From Clostridia bacterium (lineage in GTDB: Bacteria > Bacillota > Clostridia > Christensenellales > CAG-314): a stretch of 64,000 nucleotides of DNA. Numbering within the stretch: position 1 is the stretch's first letter; each line of letters opens with the position of its first letter. Shown here piece by piece: positions 52,553 to 61,026 of this stretch. The translations under genes were made by a program, and so were the position numbers. The stretch is from positions 124,001 through 188,000 of the forward strand of contig JAVVRZ010000002.1 in the NCBI GenBank assembly GCA_036654455.1, in the 5' to 3' direction. The notes beneath the pieces are model-generated. The model searched no databases. It was given only the letters and a program-made list of their open reading frames with translations, and was not told the origin of the DNA.

Positions 52553-53317
52553 ATGATTGACGCTCACGTTCACTTAGACGACGATAAATTTGACGGCATA
52601 AGGGAAGAAATTATCGCAAATTTTAAAGCCGACAACATAAATTATTGCGTAAATTGCGCAAGCGATTACCAAACTACGCTGTCAAGCCTTGCCCTTGCGA
52701 CAAAATATCAAGAAATTTATTGCGCCTTAGGCTGTCACCCCCACGACGCAAAAACTTATGACAAAAGTTTTGAAAATAAAATTATCGAACTTGCAAACAA
52801 TCCAAAAGTTGTTGCAATCGGCGAAATCGGGTTAGACTACTACTATGAGCTTAGCGACAAAATTACGCAAAAAGAAGTATTCATTCGTCAAATACTACTT
52901 GCCGACCAACTTAAACTACCAATAGTACTGCATATTAGAGAGGCTTACCAGGACGCCTTAGATATTCTTACGCAATACAAAGGCAACTTAAATAACGGCG
53001 TTATGTTTCACTGTTTTAGCGGTAGCGCAGAAATAGCTAGCCAACTTGTAAAGCTAGGCTACTACTTCTCTTTTGGCGGAGTAATCACTTTTGCCAAACA
53101 TAAACCCGAAGTTATCAAACAAATACCTTTGACGCAAATTTTAACCGAAACCGACGCCCCTTACCTTGCCCCAATTCCATTTCGAGGCAAGCTCAACCAA
53201 CCAAAATACATCTCCTACGTATTGCCTATACTAAGCCAAGCTTACCAACTAACTTCTTCCCAGCTTGAAACTCAACTCGAACAAAACCTAAAAATCCTAT
53301 TTAAAAAAATTAAATAG
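52553..53317 (+). CDS. TatD family metal-dependent DNase
   Basis: Hydrolase of 254 residues of the amidohydrolase fold. The metal ligands are DAHVHLDDDKFDG, GCHPHDAK, the Glu of AIGEIGLDYYYE, LHIREA, FHCFSGSAEIA and the Asp of LTETDAPYLAP. All TatD-type motifs are intact. The close link with metG is common in Firmicutes. Confidence 0.95.
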   Translation: MIDAHVHLDDDKFDGIREEIIANFKADNINYCVNCASDYQTTLSSLALATKYQEIYCALGCHPHDAKTYDKSFENKIIELANNPKVVAIGEIGLDYYYELSDKITQKEVFIRQILLADQLKLPIVLHIREAYQDALDILTQYKGNLNNGVMFHCFSGSAEIASQLVKLGYYFSFGGVITFAKHKPEVIKQIPLTQILTETDAPYLAPIPFRGKLNQPKYISYVLPILSQAYQLTSSQLETQLEQNLKILFKKIK

Positions 53318-53360
53318 ACATAGAAAAATAATTAATAAATGTTTTGACAAAGATTATAAC

Positions 53361-53392
53361 AAAAAAGAGCAAATTATCGTTTGCTCTTTTTT
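53361..53392. terminator. Terminator after the metG-tatD operon
   Basis: Thirteen-base arms AAAAAAGAGCAAA/TTTGCTCTTTTTT with a short loop. It may act in both directions. Confidence 0.85.
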
Positions 53393-53564
53393 AGTATAAT
53401 TATTTATATTTTTTTGGTAAATGGCGAAGCGAATGTTTGAACGTCATATTTAGGTTAAAAATTAACGAAACGCTTATACAAAATAATTCTAGCCTGACTA
53501 CGCTTGTTGACAAGGCGGTACGACTGGCAATATTAAATGTTGGGGCTAACTTGGTCTTGCGCAA

Positions 53565-54923
53565 CTAAATGTTAATATTATAAATTGGTTTGATATGTTT
53601 CCTTGCGGGAATAATTATTATAAACACGCTTAGCAGGTTGACGGCAAACACACAGCTAATTATTATTGGAACGCTCCAACCGAGGTCGCCTATCGAACCG
53701 GCAAGTAACTGCCCTAAGATACTACCCAACATATTAAAGAATAGAAATGCGCCATTAAATCGCCCGCGTTTCTGGTCGGGAACATAAATTTGCGTGCTAC
53801 TTATGCGGATATTGTAGCTTGTAACGGCAAGCGCTCCTTCAAAAAACATAGTTAGCGCCATTAAATAAAGCGGTAAATGAAAGACTATTATTGAAATGCA
53901 GTTTGTGCAAATATAAACAAATACGGCAACGTTAAACTTCTTGCCCTCATTAAACTTAACCTTATATTGTACGGTTGCGCCAACTATACGCCCTATGGTA
54001 GAACAACCGAAAATTATTAGGTACGCCCACATGCCGTTAAAGGTGATTCCGTTAATAATCAGTTCGTAATTACTGCGAAAATATGGTAAAATTAGCGTGC
54101 TTTGCACTGCCCCGCAAAGACTGATTACAAAAAAGTAAATGGTAATTGCAAGCAAACCTTTCTCGCCAAAAATATATTTAATACCCTCTTTAAAGTCTGC
54201 GAAAAAGTTGCGTTTTTGATGTCGTTCCAACGTATCGACAATATTTACGCCTTGCTGAAAAAGTTCAATCTCCTTAGGCGAGGGCGGTAACTTTGCTTGT
54301 TCCGCCGGACGAATTAACATTAAGTGAGGTTCTCTTACTCTAATAAATAATTCGCTCGTAGCTGTCAACGCAAAAAGAATAGTCGCCCCTAAAAAGATAT
54401 TTGTCGCCCCAATACTGTCGTAACCTAGTAAGGTTAAAGGCGAAGTGATAACCGACGCTATCGGCATAAGCATACTGTTAATGCTATACGCTTTGCGAGC
54501 CGTATTATTAGTTACAAATAACGGAAAAAGACTGTCAAAAGCTACCATATACGTGCCGTCGATACTGCCTAGCAGTAAAGCTACGACGATATACATCCAA
54601 TAAACAAAGCTATTGAAGTAAAGCAACAAAGTTACGGTTGCAAAAATTATAGTATAACAATAGTCAAGCATAGGTATTGCTTTGCGTCGAGAATGACGGT
54701 CGAAAAAAGTGCCGGCAATCATAGGCGCAATTATACGAGGTAAAATTGAAGCTACCTGCATTAAAGCAAATAACATAACGCTACCCGTAGCGTCAAAAGT
54801 AAGCAAGCTAATCGCAAACGTTGCGCAAGTATGCCCCATCATAGAGATAAAACTGCCCACTACTACGATGTTAAAATTTAAGTTCCACATACGTGGAATT
54901 TTGTTCATATTATAGTTATACAT
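53565..54923 (-). CDS. Major facilitator superfamily transporter
   Basis: Protein of 452 residues with about 12 helices and a cytoplasmic loop of about 65 residues in the middle. The loop-2 motif reads GTFFDRHSRRKAIP, a typical MFS signature. The substrate is unknown; drug or metabolite efflux is usual for this MFS_1 type. The start has no clear ribosome site; the Met six codons later is a possible alternative. The gene is single. Confidence 0.85.
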   Translation of the reverse strand: MYNYNMNKIPRMWNLNFNIVVVGSFISMMGHTCATFAISLLTFDATGSVMLFALMQVASILPRIIAPMIAGTFFDRHSRRKAIPMLDYCYTIIFATVTLLLYFNSFVYWMYIVVALLLGSIDGTYMVAFDSLFPLFVTNNTARKAYSINSMLMPIASVITSPLTLLGYDSIGATNIFLGATILFALTATSELFIRVREPHLMLIRPAEQAKLPPSPKEIELFQQGVNIVDTLERHQKRNFFADFKEGIKYIFGEKGLLAITIYFFVISLCGAVQSTLILPYFRSNYELIINGITFNGMWAYLIIFGCSTIGRIVGATVQYKVKFNEGKKFNVAVFVYICTNCISIIVFHLPLYLMALTMFFEGALAVTSYNIRISSTQIYVPDQKRGRFNGAFLFFNMLGSILGQLLAGSIGDLGWSVPIIISCVFAVNLLSVFIIIIPARKHIKPIYNINI

Positions 54924-55003
54924 CTAAGTTAAGAATAGCTTAATCAACAATTATTGTAAAGTAAAATCGAGCATAAATATTGATTATGCAAGACTAATAA
55001 ACG

Positions 55004-55032
55004 TTGACAAGGACCTTTAAAAGTGCTACTAT
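55004..55032 (+). promoter_or_regulatory. Promoter upstream of the cobalamin riboswitch
   Basis: TTGACA and TACTAT are 17 bases apart (an overlapping TATAAT at 20). Transcription would begin near 55039, just before the riboswitch P1 stem. Confidence 0.65.
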
Positions 55033-55049
55033 AATTAAAGTTGAATATG

Positions 55050-55220
55050 TTTTTCGGTCGTTGAAACACCAACGATAATAGGGAATAAGGTTAGAGTCCT
55101 TAACAGCCCCCGCTACTGTAATGTCGATACAATTTTTCTAGTTACGCCATTGTAATTTTTTACGAGAAGGCAAGAAAAACTGGTTTGAAGCGACAATTAG
55201 TCAGGAGACCTGCCGAAAAA
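55050..55220 (+). promoter_or_regulatory. Cobalamin riboswitch
   Basis: An aptamer closed by perfect P1 arms TTTTTCGG (55050-55057) and CCGAAAAA (55213-55220). Within it are the B12-box region ACAGCCCCCGCTACTGTAAT, GGGAATAAGGT, and the 3' core AGTCAGGAGACCTGCC. This is the standard adenosylcobalamin-type arrangement. It is oriented toward the DUF4430 lipoprotein and ECF S-component genes; binding of cobalamin should reduce their expression. Confidence 0.95.
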
Positions 55221-55232
55221 TCAATTACGAAG

Positions 55233-55267
55233 TTGTTGCTCGGAGGGAGCAAGGGCGGTCTTTTTTA
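55233..55267 (+). terminator. Expression-platform hairpin of the B12 riboswitch
   Basis: Stem TTGCTC/GAGCAA with the loop CGGAGG, followed after GGGCGGTC by six T residues. It could be the terminator formed in the bound state; the T-run is seven bases from the stem, so this is tentative. Confidence 0.45.
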
Positions 55268-55343
55268 GTTGTCCACAATTTAACTAAAACTACTTACTAA
55301 ACTCCTCTTAGCTCAAAATATTAACAAAAAGAGGAGTTTATTT

Positions 55344-55796
55344 ATGAAAAAAATTACAAAAGCGCTTAGTATTGTCCTTCTATTCTGTCTAGTCTTTGCC
55401 CTTGCAAGTTGCGGAGGTCTTAACCAAGAAGCAGTAAAATGTACCATTATTATTGGGGAAGAAACCTTTGCGGTAGAAACTAAGACACGGACATTGCACG
55501 AAGCCTTGCTCGAACTAAAAGAAAACAAAATTATTACAACTTACGAATTTACCGGTACAACTTTCTCGCCATTTGTAACTAAGCTATGCAAGCTAGAAAG
55601 TTCTTCCCAAAGTAGAACTTTTATCGCATTATATCACGATATTGACGACGCTTCTTTAAAGTTACTTGACTCAATAACCTGGCAACCTATTACCACGCTA
55701 GTAAACGGAAAAACATACTTTTCGTCTAACGTTGGATTTGCTCTACTGCCAATAGTTGAAGGCGCAACTTATTATATTATTCTAGCAACTTACTAA
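55344..55796 (+). CDS. DUF4430-like lipoprotein under B12 riboswitch control
   Basis: Secreted lipoprotein of 150 residues, signal peptide with lipobox ASCG (Cys about 24). The mature part (TIIIGEETFAVETKTRTLHE, AALELK-like helix) resembles DUF4430, the domain also found at the C-terminus of transcobalamin and intrinsic factor. Combined with the upstream cobalamin riboswitch and the downstream S component, a role in binding or handing over a corrinoid outside the membrane is plausible. Not proven: DUF4430 also occurs in other surface proteins. The start follows AAAGAGGAG. Confidence 0.7.
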   Translation: MKKITKALSIVLLFCLVFALASCGGLNQEAVKCTIIIGEETFAVETKTRTLHEALLELKENKIITTYEFTGTTFSPFVTKLCKLESSSQSRTFIALYHDIDDASLKLLDSITWQPITTLVNGKTYFSSNVGFALLPIVEGATYYIILATY

Positions 55797-55802
55797 ACAT
55801 AA

Positions 55803-56378
55803 TTGAAACTACTTAAAGACAATTTAATTAGCCCGAGCGGAAAAACTATTGCGATAGCCTATATTGCAGTATTTGCCGCTACGCTTGTTGGCGGAAAACT
55901 TGCGCTTGCTATTATACCAAACGTTGAGATTGTTACAATACTAATATTGTGTTATTCTACGGTCTTTGGCGCAAAATATAGCGTGCCTGCCACAATAATA
56001 TTCTGCATTATGGAGGCTATCCTCTACCCTTTTGGTAGCTGGGTACTGCTATACTTTATCTATTGGCCCTTGCTTGCGTTTGGCGCATCGTATGCGCTTA
56101 AAAAAAGGAAAATTTGTGTAGCGTTAATCTATTCGTTAAGCTGTACGCTAGCATTTGGAATTTTATCTAGCCTTTTCGACGCCTGTATATACTCGCTTGG
56201 AACAAATACGGCAGACTCGTTTTTTAAGATGTTTGCTCTTTATTATGTAAGAGGACTATGGTTTTACGCATTTCACCTTGCGTCTAGTCTTGCCGGCGTG
56301 TTAATACTATATAAACCCCTTTGCAAAGCCCTTACTTATGTAAAGAATATGTCGCAAGCTCAACTTGCAAACGATTAG
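55803..56378 (+). CDS. ECF transporter S component, probably for cobalamin
   Basis: Membrane protein of 191 residues with about six helices. The N-terminal IAYIAVFAATLVGGKLAL and the central VEIVTILILCYSTVFGAKYS are typical of S components of group II ECF transporters, of the CbrT/B12-type. The EcfA/EcfT energising unit is not in the window and is probably shared. The start is TTG, six bases after the lipoprotein stop, with no visible ribosome site, so translational coupling is likely. Specificity comes from the riboswitch context. Confidence 0.8.
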   Translation: MKLLKDNLISPSGKTIAIAYIAVFAATLVGGKLALAIIPNVEIVTILILCYSTVFGAKYSVPATIIFCIMEAILYPFGSWVLLYFIYWPLLAFGASYALKKRKICVALIYSLSCTLAFGILSSLFDACIYSLGTNTADSFFKMFALYYVRGLWFYAFHLASSLAGVLILYKPLCKALTYVKNMSQAQLAND

Positions 56379-56464
56379 GCTTATTTATTTTTACCTAAAC
56401 AAAAATAAATTTTATATAAAAAGTTTAAATTAACCAACAAATTTATTAGCATTTATTAACCAAC

Positions 56465-56500
56465 AAAAAACAACTCAAAATATATTTTGAGTTGTTTTTT
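56465..56500. terminator. Terminator after the B12 uptake pair
   Basis: AACAACTCAAAATA pairs with TATTTTGAGTTGTT, with T and A runs on both sides. It probably also serves the convergent rpsF-ssb-rpsR operon. Confidence 0.85.
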
Positions 56501-56528
56501 AATAATGTTTTTAATTAATAAGCTACAA

Positions 56529-56777
56529 TTAGTCGGCTACATAAGGTAGAAGCGCCATTTGTCTTGCTCGTTTAATCGCTATTGTAAGCTCACGTTGGTG
56601 TTTACAGCAAACACCGCTCATTCTGCGAGGAATAATCTTGCCTTTTTCGGTAATATATTTTCTTAGTTTAGCGATATCTTTGTAATCAATATTTGTTACT
56701 TTATCAACGCAAAAGCTACACACCTTTCTGCGAATAGGGCGTTTAGCTGGGCGTTTGGTTGCAGTCTTTTCTTCCAT
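56529..56777 (-). CDS. rpsR: 30S ribosomal protein S18
   Basis: Ribosomal protein of 82 residues. The basic N-terminal extension is followed by [15 protein letters not shown] and [20 protein letters not shown], with Cys residues of the zinc-binding form. It is the last gene of rpsF-ssb-rpsR, 26 bases after ssb. Confidence 0.97.
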   Translation of the reverse strand: MEEKTATKRPAKRPIRRKVCSFCVDKVTNIDYKDIAKLRKYITEKGKIIPRRMSGVCCKHQRELTIAIKRARQMALLPYVAD

Positions 56778-56803
56778 AATAATTATCTCCTTGTTGATTA
56801 AAT

Positions 56804-57205
56804 TTAGAATGGTAGCGACGAATCGTCGGTATCAATGGGTTCGAGGTCTTCAATCGACTTCTTCTCATAACTACCGCCCGAGCTACCGTTATTGTTATTG
56901 CGAGGTAGAAATTCGACGCTGTCTGCTACTACTTCGGTGCTATATCTCTTCTGCCCGTCCTTTTCATAGGTGCGAGTTTGGATTGCCCCAACAATAGCGC
57001 AAGGGTCGCCTTTTTTGAGATACTTGCAAGTATTCTCGGCTTGTGTTCTCCAAGCGATAATGTTGATAAAGTCGGCTGTCTGCCCGTCCGCCGTCTTAAA
57101 AGTACGGTTTACGGCGAGCGTAAAACGGCATACTGCTATGCCCGAAGGGGTATTGCTTAGTTCGGGGTCGGCTGTTAATCTGCCAATTAAGATAACTTTA
57201 TTCAT
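56804..57205 (-). CDS. ssb: Single-stranded DNA-binding protein
   Basis: OB-fold protein of 133 residues. The N-terminus [20 protein letters not shown] and [20 protein letters not shown] are typical. The C-terminal tail has the acidic DTDDSSLPF tip that recruits partner proteins, although the last residues are not the usual DDDIPF. The position between S6 and S18 is the conserved arrangement. Confidence 0.96.
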   Translation of the reverse strand: MNKVILIGRLTADPELSNTPSGIAVCRFTLAVNRTFKTADGQTADFINIIAWRTQAENTCKYLKKGDPCAIVGAIQTRTYEKDGQKRYSTEVVADSVEFLPRNNNNGSSGGSYEKKSIEDLEPIDTDDSSLPF

Positions 57206-57224
57206 AGTATTAGCGTCCTTTTAG

Positions 57225-57509
57225 TTAGTTCTTGTTAATTAACAAGAAACGAATAACGGTGTCTGTTATATTCAAAACTCTCTCGATTTCTGCTGGAACT
57301 GTGGGAGCGGCAGAAAAATTAATTAAGACATAAAAGCCGTCGTTTTTGTGGTTGATAGTGTAGGCTAACTTACGTACGCCCCATTTGTCAACTGTATCTA
57401 TTGTTCCGCCGTTATCAGTAACGATAGCGGTAAACTTAGATATTACGGCTTCTCTTGCCTCGTCTTCGAGAGCGCTGTTGATAATAAACAATAATTCGTA
57501 ATTGTTCAT
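57225..57509 (-). CDS. rpsF: 30S ribosomal protein S6
   Basis: Ribosomal protein of 94 residues. MNNYELLFIINSALEDEA, VDKWGVRKLAYTINHKNDGF and the final ITDTVIRFLLI are family-typical. It is the first gene of the operon with ssb and rpsR. The start follows CAGGAGG. S6 and S18 form a dimer that can bind its own leader in many bacteria. Confidence 0.96.
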   Translation of the reverse strand: MNNYELLFIINSALEDEAREAVISKFTAIVTDNGGTIDTVDKWGVRKLAYTINHKNDGFYVLINFSAAPTVPAEIERVLNITDTVIRFLLINKN

Positions 57510-57526
57510 ATTTTACCTCCTGGTCT

Positions 57527-57612
57527 AAAAAATGGCCCTTAGTCATTTGCTAAGAGCAAGGTATGCTTTTTATTAGCTTTGTAATTATAGCAAAAATAAG
57601 TTATTTTTGCAA
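57527..57612 (-). promoter_or_regulatory. rpsF promoter and leader hairpin
   Basis: On the minus strand TTGCAA (57607-57612) and TATAAT (57584-57589) are 17 bases apart. Between promoter and gene a hairpin GCTCTTAG/CTAAGGGC (57535-57557) with the loop CAAATGA is followed by CATTTTTT-like T-run. It looks like an attenuator, possibly the S6:S18 autoregulatory site. Confidence 0.6.
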
Positions 57613-57640
57613 GGGAAATGTATGTAATTTAGGCAATATT

Positions 57641-58387
57641 TTAATTATTTATAAATTCTTTGATAACTTCGGCTATTGCGTTAGCTCGTGAACTGCGCAA
57701 CATCATGTGACCGACGTCGTCAAAAATATGAACTTTTGCTTGCCTAAAATAATTTTCAAGCATAGTAATCGAGCCGTACGGCACCATCTCGTCAAGTTTG
57801 CCGTAAAGAATAAGGGTAGGACAATCGTTTTCTTGTAAAAAACTATTGCAATGTTTGACCAAACGATTAAAGGTAAATAAGTTGCGGACGTTATAATTTG
57901 GTATCAATTCTTTAATCGCTATATTTATAGCTTTTTTGTTGTCTTCTATATATGGGGCGATTGAAGAATCGTCAAAAATATTTATATTTGTAAGTTTGCC
58001 TTTGTTTTCGCCTAGCATTTGAAAAGTTTTGCCTGCGTAAAAAGCAAGCCAACGAAAAGTCGTGCCGAAATTTAAATATTTATTTGCGGGCGAAAGCAAA
58101 ATTAATTTGTTGAGTTTGCGAGTGTTTGCAAGATAGGTTGCCAAAGCTCCGCCCAAAGAAAAACCAAGACAATCAATCTGGTCATAATATTTGCTTAAAC
58201 CATCATAAGTGTCGAGCAATCCTGCAAGCGTTTGAGTAAAAGAAAACTTTGTATAATCACGTGGAGTTGTATGACCGGGTATCGTATAGTGTTCGATATG
58301 GTCATAGGTAGGCGAAATAACGTCGATTGCGCCGTCAAAATCGGTTTTGTCGGTTAAAAAACCATGAATTGTAAGCAAGGCGCGCAT
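57641..58387 (-). CDS. Alpha/beta hydrolase (carboxylesterase-like)
   Basis: Hydrolase of 248 residues with the nucleophile motif GFSLGG (Ser about 96), the Asp of LYGKLDEMVPYG, and the His of FDDVGHMML, in the correct order. The N-terminal LLTIHGF shows the oxyanion loop. It resembles lipase/carboxylesterases such as Est30. The ATG follows directly after the TAA of ung, so the two are translationally coupled. The substrate is not known. Confidence 0.85.
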   Translation of the reverse strand: MRALLTIHGFLTDKTDFDGAIDVISPTYDHIEHYTIPGHTTPRDYTKFSFTQTLAGLLDTYDGLSKYYDQIDCLGFSLGGALATYLANTRKLNKLILLSPANKYLNFGTTFRWLAFYAGKTFQMLGENKGKLTNINIFDDSSIAPYIEDNKKAINIAIKELIPNYNVRNLFTFNRLVKHCNSFLQENDCPTLILYGKLDEMVPYGSITMLENYFRQAKVHIFDDVGHMMLRSSRANAIAEVIKEFINN

Positions 58388-59044
58388 TTACCAATCAATC
58401 TCCTTGTAAAAATTAGATAAAAATTCGTTAGCCTTAGAAAAATGTTTACACCCAAAAAACCCGTGATAGCTTGATAAGGGCGAAGGGTGAGCGCACATAA
58501 GCACTAGGTGCGCCTTATTTGTAATTAGGTATTTCTTAGTTTGAGCGTTATTTCCCCAAAGCATAAACACAATCGGGCGTTTGCGTTTGTTAAGAGCGAC
58601 AATCACGCTATCGGTAAATTGTTCCCAGCCCTGCCCTTTGTGAGAATTAGGTTTGCCCGATTCGACGGTTAAGACTGTGTTTAGCAGTAGTACGCCTTGT
58701 TTAGCCCAATAAGTAAGGTCACCATTGCTAATTTTACTTTTATAACCTAAATCTGCCTCAATTTCTTTCTTAATGTTATATAAACTAGGCGGAATAGGCG
58801 TATTAGCAGACACCGAAAAAGATAAACCCATAGCTTGTCCGGCGTTGCAATAAGGGTCTTGTCCCAAAATTACCACGTTGCACTCGCTATAAGAAGTAAG
58901 GTCAAATGCCTTAAACAAATCTTTTTGAGGCGGAAAAATTTGCTTAGTAGCGTATTCCTTTAACAAAAATTCCTTTAACTTAATAAAATAAGGCTGGGAA
59001 AACTGCGAAATAAATATGTCGTCCCAACCGTTGTAATCTCTCAT
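58388..59044 (-). CDS. ung: Uracil-DNA glycosylase (family 1)
   Basis: Enzyme of 218 residues that removes uracil from DNA. Motifs are VVILGQDPYCNAGQAMGLSF, where the usual His after DPY is Cys, the Phe/Asn region LLLNTVLTVE, and HPSPLSSYHGFFGCKHFS, in which His replaces the Arg commonly found before GFF. The catalytic Asp is present. I chose the ATG at 59044, after the stop of the preceding gene at 59050; a longer reading runs into it. The length is typical. Confidence 0.95.
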   Translation of the reverse strand: MRDYNGWDDIFISQFSQPYFIKLKEFLLKEYATKQIFPPQKDLFKAFDLTSYSECNVVILGQDPYCNAGQAMGLSFSVSANTPIPPSLYNIKKEIEADLGYKSKISNGDLTYWAKQGVLLLNTVLTVESGKPNSHKGQGWEQFTDSVIVALNKRKRPIVFMLWGNNAQTKKYLITNKAHLVLMCAHPSPLSSYHGFFGCKHFSKANEFLSNFYKEIDW

Positions 59045-59049
59045 AAATA

Positions 59050-59460
59050 TTATAAATCGGCTACTAAAATAAGCGTGCTTGATACGCAACAAAGACTGTC
59101 GCCTTCGCCGAGCGTAATCTTTTGATTGTTCTTAAATTCTTGCACAAGTCCGTTAAAGCGTACGTTAAAGGTAGCGTCGGCTTCTTCAACGGCTAAACGC
59201 ATAATATATTTACCCGGTTTAATCTCGTTATGCTCGCCTGAGCCTGCCGTCAAGGTGACATTTCTTGCAAGCGTGACGTATAATTCGTTGTTAGCGTTTA
59301 GCGACGGCGTTGCAAAGTCGGGTTTAGTTTCTTCAATATTTTTACGAGGGTCGGGCTTCTTCTTAAACTTCGCAATTAAAATTGTAATTAATACCGAACT
59401 CAAAAGGACTAGGGCAAGCACAATAATCCACAGCAAACCGCCTTGTGTTATGCAATACAT
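59050..59460 (-). CDS. Membrane-anchored small protein of unknown function
   Basis: Protein of 136 residues. One transmembrane helix (about 8-31) is followed by a basic stretch KFKKKPDPRK, a linker, and a domain of about 80 residues predicted to be mostly beta strand (NNELYVTLARNVTLTA, KPGKYIMRLAVEEADATFNV, KITLGEGDSLCCV). It may recall an FHA or carbohydrate-binding-like sandwich, but I recognise no family. It precedes ung by five bases and is probably in the same operon. Confidence 0.55.
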   Translation of the reverse strand: MYCITQGGLLWIIVLALVLLSSVLITILIAKFKKKPDPRKNIEETKPDFATPSLNANNELYVTLARNVTLTAGSGEHNEIKPGKYIMRLAVEEADATFNVRFNGLVQEFKNNQKITLGEGDSLCCVSSTLILVADL

Positions 59461-59618
59461 TTATATTTCCTCCAAGCATTAAAATCTTGCTATAATTATA
59501 CCACTAAATTTTTAAAAAAACTACATTTTTAGTAAATTTGTCTTTGCAACTTAGCAAAAAACAGTCTAATTCTATCTTAAATATGTCGAACAATTTTTCA
59601 GCAAGTTGTAAGTTATCC

Positions 59619-59664
59619 TAAAAAATTAGCCCCCTACTTTTTTAATAAGGGACTAATTGTTTTT
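59619..59664 (-). terminator. Terminator after asparaginase gene
   Basis: On the minus strand AATTAGTCCC pairs with GGGGGCTAATT around a loop of about 17 A/T-rich bases, followed by TTTTTT. It lies about 40 bases after the stop. Confidence 0.75.
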
Positions 59665-59700
59665 AAAAATATATTTGGTAAATACGTTATGTAAGCAAAA

Positions 59701-60708
59701 CTATTTGTTGATGTTAAAACAAGTCTTAGTTATTCCAACTTCTATTTGATTGTCGTTATAAATTATAGGCGAAGCAAGGTTGTCGATATTTTGTATAGTT
59801 TGCTTGTTGGAATAGTTAAGTTGACGCAAAATTTCTGCCACGACAAAGGTCCAAGAACGAGCAAGACTATCTTCCATTTTAATAGCCACGGAAATTTTTT
59901 CTTTTTTGAGGGCGAAACAATATACCCCTTGCGCTCCGTTTTTTGCCATAATGTTAAAGTCTGCGTTTAACACGCTTGTTAAGTCGTTTGTGCCGGAAGT
60001 GTAGTCGGGATACATATTAAATAAATGCGTAATCTTTTCAACTTGCTTTCTTACCGAGCTATCTTCAACAAGTTCGGGACAAGCAAGACGCAAGTAAGAC
60101 AGACACATATTGGGCATTGGCACGGCAAATACCGGCACACCGCAACCATCTACGCCGATACGAATTTTGTTATAGGGATAAGACGACATTTGAGAAACGA
60201 TTTGTCTAACTTCTTTTTGCGCCGGACAATCTATTTGCCAGTAGTTTTTGTGGGCGCAGGGGGCGTAATTGCCTATGTGACGGGCGAGCATCATAAGCGA
60301 TAAGTGTTTGCCCGAGCAATTATGCAGAACCTTGCGAGGGGGCAAATGTTGCTCTATCATACGATTTTTGTCAACTTCTTTTGCAGGATACGTGGGTAAC
60401 ATTATCAATTCTTGTTCGGTAACGCCTATTTTATCCATAATTGAAAGTAACGCCTTTAAGTGGATATCTTCCCCTGCGTGAGAAGACGCCATAACGGCAA
60501 TTTCTTGTCCTTCTAGGTGATATCTTTGGTCTAGCCCATAACAAAGCGTGGGTAAAATTTGTATCGGCTTAGAAGTAGAACGGTAATAGGTAAGCGCGCC
60601 GACGTTGCCTAGACTATATATAATTTTACCCGAATAGTCCATAATACAAATTCTGCCGTGATGGTCGTTTTCTAGCACGCTTCCACGATATTCCTTAGTT
60701 AAAACCAT
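59701..60708 (-). CDS. L-asparaginase II family protein
   Basis: Protein of 335 residues of the thermolabile asparaginase family (Asparaginase_II). It hydrolyses asparagine to aspartate and ammonia. Family blocks are YYRSTSKPIQILPTL, SSHAGEDIHLKALLSIMDKI, HNCSGKHLSLM and IGVDGCGVPVFA. This differs from the classical type I/II asparaginases. It is single, and its promoter and terminator are visible. Confidence 0.9.
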   Translation of the reverse strand: MVLTKEYRGSVLENDHHGRICIMDYSGKIIYSLGNVGALTYYRSTSKPIQILPTLCYGLDQRYHLEGQEIAVMASSHAGEDIHLKALLSIMDKIGVTEQELIMLPTYPAKEVDKNRMIEQHLPPRKVLHNCSGKHLSLMMLARHIGNYAPCAHKNYWQIDCPAQKEVRQIVSQMSSYPYNKIRIGVDGCGVPVFAVPMPNMCLSYLRLACPELVEDSSVRKQVEKITHLFNMYPDYTSGTNDLTSVLNADFNIMAKNGAQGVYCFALKKEKISVAIKMEDSLARSWTFVVAEILRQLNYSNKQTIQNIDNLASPIIYNDNQIEVGITKTCFNINK

Positions 60709-60835
60709 TTTATGTTTTTGCTCCTTTAAAATATTTCATCATTGCAATCGTACGCTTATTGACCTTTGACTTGTACTCATTTGTTGCTTTTAATATTATT
60801 TTAAAACTTCGATTTCAAATATTTTAAGCAATAAT

Positions 60836-60864
60836 ATTGTACACCACATATTGCAATTTGTAAA
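60836..60864 (-). promoter_or_regulatory. Promoter of the asparaginase gene
   Basis: On the minus strand TTTACA and TACAAT are 17 bases apart; the leader before the ATG is about 120 bases and contains an AAAGGAG site. In the remaining 318-base gap up to phzF I see only AT-rich sequence. Confidence 0.55.
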
Positions 60865-61026
60865 TAGCAAAACAAATATTAATTTGCTCCTTTAAGCTAA
60901 ATTATTGTTATATTAAAAAATTTAATTGTTTTTAGCATTATATGTTTTGACATATATAAGAAATAAAAAAGCATATTTTGCCGACAAGATTTGGACGACT
61001 AAATTACTAAAATTAAGTAAAATATA

